DNA of 64,000 nt from a virus. This document shows positions 61,376 through 64,000 of this stretch, in pieces. How positions within the stretch are numbered: the first letter of the stretch is position 1; each line of letters begins with the position of its first letter. Both the position numbers and the translations under genes were made by a program. The notes under the pieces were generated by a model. That model did not search any database and had not been told where the DNA came from. It was given only the letters and a program-made list of their open reading frames with translations. The stretch spans positions 1-64,000 of the IMG/VR virus record IMGVR_UViG_3300022752_000027. One strand, 5' to 3'.

Positions 61376-62335
61376 TTATAGGGTGATTTTACCTGTTGCA
61401 AACTCATAAGGTAAAGCGTAGTATCGGTTATCATAATGATATCTAGCTACTTCAAGTTTGTTTCTAAGTTTTTCTCTCCATAATAACATAGTATTTTTTT
61501 CAACATCAAACACATATACCTGCTGATATTTGTCAATTACTAAAAAACTAAAGCTGATATCTGATGGATCAATCTGCTTTGTGCAAGATACAAGCTCAAT
61601 ATACATTGCTGCTTGCATCCAGTAGTTATAGTACTCAACTGTATCTGCAAAATCACTAATAGTCTTACTAGTAGTTTTAAGGTCGCAAACTGTAATCTTA
61701 GAATCCTTTGTTATAATTCTATCTACAATACCTTTAATACCAAAAGGGTAATCACTAATGGTACAGTTTAACATTACCTCGCTTTCTACATAGTCACCAG
61801 ATAAAGTATCCATAGCCATCTGGTTACTTCTAATAACCTCTACTGAATTCTTTGCTCTAGTGTACATATCCTCATCAATAACATCCTTACCAGATCTATT
61901 TTTCAGGAACTCAAAATAACTTATGGCGTCATCCGTCAGGATTTTTTCTAGTCTCTGCTCATCCGTTTTAAGTCTCTGATGAAAATTAACATCTTTAAGG
62001 ATGTCAAGTATTTCGCTCTGAAAACTTGACATTGATTCATCTGTACGTCTCTGTTCTATAGCAGTTCTAAATACACGATCTATTACCTGTTTGGTTGGAC
62101 CTGTAGGTACAGACCCAGAAGCAAGAACAAATTGCTTATCAAATGATTCTGCATCAAGCAGAAGGCAGTGCAATAGCCTGCCCTCTACAAGATGCGTATC
62201 TGTTCTATCCTCCTGTTGGTTTAGAATGTAATGCTTATAGAATATAGACGGTGAATACAATAACTTATTTAATCCAGAGTAACTGAAATAAAACTTGTTT
62301 TCGTAAAATCTATCTTCTGCTTGGGGATCAAACAT
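61376..62335 (-). CDS. PD-(D/E)XK nuclease, RecB/Cas4-like
   Basis: 319 residues. The N-terminus (FSYSGLNKLLYSPSIFYKHY) and GRLLHCLLL with H56 match the RecB-type nuclease entry motif. The active site is D204 in GIVDRI and D217-L-K219 in CDLKTT, with Q240-x3-Y244 as the following QxxxY. All catalytic positions look intact. Expected activity is metal-dependent DNA cleavage, as exonuclease in recombination or in processing of replicating DNA. It overlaps the upstream gene by eight bases and is a common component of crAss-like replication modules. Confidence 0.82.
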   Translation of the reverse strand: MFDPQAEDRFYENKFYFSYSGLNKLLYSPSIFYKHYILNQQEDRTDTHLVEGRLLHCLLLDAESFDKQFVLASGSVPTGPTKQVIDRVFRTAIEQRRTDESMSSFQSEILDILKDVNFHQRLKTDEQRLEKILTDDAISYFEFLKNRSGKDVIDEDMYTRAKNSVEVIRSNQMAMDTLSGDYVESEVMLNCTISDYPFGIKGIVDRIITKDSKITVCDLKTTSKTISDFADTVEYYNYWMQAAMYIELVSCTKQIDPSDISFSFLVIDKYQQVYVFDVEKNTMLLWREKLRNKLEVARYHYDNRYYALPYEFATGKITL

Positions 62336-63416
62336 CTACTTCCTCTGTTTTGGTTGTTTGCATATATTCTTCGTACGGCATTGGTACAATACTTACTCTA
62401 AGAAGATTATTCTCCTGTATCTCGCGCATTATACCATAGTCACTAACCTTATTAATTATTTTCTCTACCAGTGCACCGTAGATTTCCTCAGTAAGGCAGC
62501 TGTTTTCTTTGAATAAAGCCAACGCTTCTATATTATCTGCATGCTGTAGCTTTGCAACTGCTGCCATAAAAGTCTTATGCGCCTTGGTATTACGATGTTT
62601 ATAATAAGCAATGGCATAATTTACTTCTTTAAGCAGCTTCCAGATATAATAAGACGATGGACTTATGTTACAGTTATATAACATGTTCATTGCTACAGAC
62701 TTATCTTCATCACTACCACGGAGCATCATTAGTAATGTATCATAGATATCTTGATCTATAGTAACCTTATCTATTCCCTTGAATAAACTATTGACACTAA
62801 CAACAGGTAGTTTTTTAGACAGCATTGTATACAGAATGAAGGCACCATCATCGGTGATATATTTTCTTCTACGTTCATTAGCATACATTGTCCAGTCTTC
62901 ATACCTACTGTTAAGTTCTTTGGTATACATTACACAAGTTTGCTGGTTAAGATAATCAGGACTAACCCCTGCTCTAGAAGACATGAAATTTATAAATTCA
63001 TTCTTAAGACCAACACCACAATCCTCAAATTCTAGGACATTAGTATGCCCATCTATTAATAGTGCCCTAGAATCTACAGCATGATCATACATTGAAGCAT
63101 AATCTGCTATATGATCATTGCCAATAATGAAATTTGCATTACTAATATCATTAGTAATCTTAAGCTCATACCTTTTGCAAATCTCTTTAATGTCATCTTT
63201 CTTAAGATTATTCTTTGGCAAGATAAATCCTTTGGCACCTTTAGGTATACTGGTTATATCTGTATACGTAGTAAAGACTTTATGTATCTTACTATAATTA
63301 TCATCATTAAGAAAATGAACATTATAGTGCATACCAGGTCTGAGCATTAGCCCAGACCTTTCAATAAACTTTAATCTACTTAATTGTTCCTCTGTTAATT
63401 TTATGCTTCTCTGCAT
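62328..63416 (-). CDS. unassigned protein between ATPase and nuclease (362 aa)
   Basis: 362 residues. Residues about 55-105 (KGAKGFILPKNNLKKDDIKE, then NANFIIGNDHIADYASM) have the strand-helix-strand look of a BRCT- or Rossmann-type subdomain. The rest is helical with a Tyr-rich segment (PSSYYIWKLLKEVNYAIAYY). No catalytic motif found. It follows the probable AAA+ ATPase by six bases and overlaps the nuclease gene, so it may be a helper of either. No VWA MIDAS motif is present, so a MoxR-partner role is not supported. Confidence 0.6.
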   Translation of the reverse strand: MQRSIKLTEEQLSRLKFIERSGLMLRPGMHYNVHFLNDDNYSKIHKVFTTYTDITSIPKGAKGFILPKNNLKKDDIKEICKRYELKITNDISNANFIIGNDHIADYASMYDHAVDSRALLIDGHTNVLEFEDCGVGLKNEFINFMSSRAGVSPDYLNQQTCVMYTKELNSRYEDWTMYANERRRKYITDDGAFILYTMLSKKLPVVSVNSLFKGIDKVTIDQDIYDTLLMMLRGSDEDKSVAMNMLYNCNISPSSYYIWKLLKEVNYAIAYYKHRNTKAHKTFMAAVAKLQHADNIEALALFKENSCLTEEIYGALVEKIINKVSDYGIMREIQENNLLRVSIVPMPYEEYMQTTKTEEVDV

Positions 63417-63422
63417 ACATTA

Positions 63423-64000
63423 TTATTTTACGGCCATTTTAACGATTTCAGGATCAATCATAAGCTTAGTAAACTTGGCTTTATTACCATTGATTACATT
63501 CTTAATGATGTGATATTTAATGTCATTAGTAAATACATCGGCAGTTACTATATTCTTTACGCGCTCTAGGATCTTATCTGTTACTGTCTCTGTATTACTA
63601 TAGTTAACAGTATAATTAATAAGACGAGTAGCTAGAACACTTGCAATGTCAGCACGATAATTAGAACCTGTTCCAATTGTTTCATACATCTCAGACTTGA
63701 TGTTATCCCAGTTCTGATTCAGGAGAATCTGATTAGGAGAAATCATCTTGTCAAGCTTGTTATTGATAAACATTGTAAACATTGTACCGAATGTCTCACC
63801 TACAGAACCTTCTGCAATAAATTGAATCATTGGAAGATTGTTCTCGAAAGAATCAAAGCTACTAATAGAGTTAAAGAATGTAGTAATACTACGAGCATTT
63901 GTTTCTTTAGTAACTAGCTCTGGATGCAACAATAGGAAGTTGATACAACGAGTATCTAGCTTTGCAGATTCTGCCCATTTTGCCCAGCAATCTATATCAA
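63423..64000 (-). CDS. C-terminus of probable AAA+ ATPase (MoxR-like), truncated by window edge
   Basis: The frame runs open through the right edge; the first start-like codon within it (TTG at 63932) is probably internal. The visible start DCWAKWAESAKLDTRCINFL continues with LLHPELV and NARSITTFFNSISS, which resembles the sensor-2 lid region of MoxR-type AAA+ ATPases (aromatic-rich WA, FL-x-x-x-P-E, R-S-x-x-x-F). The Walker motifs would lie beyond the window, so ATPase identity is inferred. First gene seen of the - strand operon that leads to nuclease, polymerase and nucleotide-pool genes. Confidence 0.55.
   Translation of the reverse strand, partial: DIDCWAKWAESAKLDTRCINFLLLHPELVTKETNARSITTFFNSISSFDSFENNLPMIQFIAEGSVGETFGTMFTMFINNKLDKMISPNQILLNQNWDNIKSEMYETIGTGSNYRADIASVLATRLINYTVNYSNTETVTDKILERVKNIVTADVFTNDIKYHIIKNVINGNKAKFTKLMIDPEIVKMAVK

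Noticed and set aside
62328-63416. VWA partner of a MoxR ATPase
   Set aside because: No DxSxS or TDG-type MIDAS residues are present in this protein.

Overview
The window looks like a contiguous, AT-rich stretch of a crAss-like phage (order Crassvirales) infecting a Bacteroidota host. The main reasons are: a long late module on the + strand with a crAss-type major capsid protein, an IHF/HU-like protein next to two connector-type proteins and a 1732-residue tail stabilisation-type protein; a run of giant virion proteins that includes a 3338-residue RNA polymerase with a DFDID metal motif; and a convergent - strand module of replication genes (family B DNA polymerase, PD-(D/E)XK nuclease, likely AAA+ ATPase). 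Start codons are mostly preceded by A/T-rich sequence without a Shine-Dalgarno purine run, as is usual for Bacteroidota and their phages. Family assignments come from motif recognition by eye, not from searches.

Layout, + strand: 1-3339 capsid module (truncated upstream gene, major capsid protein, small virion protein, conserved post-capsid protein); 3369-5282 a chain of very small Lys-rich and Cys-tipped proteins with overlapping stop/start codons, interrupted by a GIY-YIG homing endonuclease that splits one of them; 5279-8678 connector/structural genes, a Dps-like four-helix protein and a probably abundant virion protein; 8680-18981 host-recognition module (beta-propeller plus VWA plus Cys-module protein, two tail fibres, FN3 protein, CBM4/9-like protein); 19105-26460 IHF-like, connector and tail-stabilisation genes; 26460-56220 six giant genes likely to encode packaged or ejected proteins, including the RNA polymerase and two HExxH zincin domains; 56225-56368 a small basic protein.

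Layout, - strand: after a bidirectional hairpin terminator at 56376-56393, genes read leftward from 64000 to 56423: C-terminus of a probable AAA+ ATPase, an unknown protein, PD-(D/E)XK nuclease, two unknown proteins, PolB, a DUF932-like protein, two all-alpha NTP-pyrophosphohydrolase-like proteins (one clearly MazG-like) and a YegP/DUF1508-like protein.

Working model: the virion delivers a large RNA polymerase and partner proteins with the DNA, the - strand genes replicate the genome and tune nucleotide pools, and the + strand genes build a short-tailed particle with many host-binding modules. No tRNA, rRNA, CRISPR array or integrase was recognised. No gene-free stretch exceeds 300 bases; the longest is 18982-19104.
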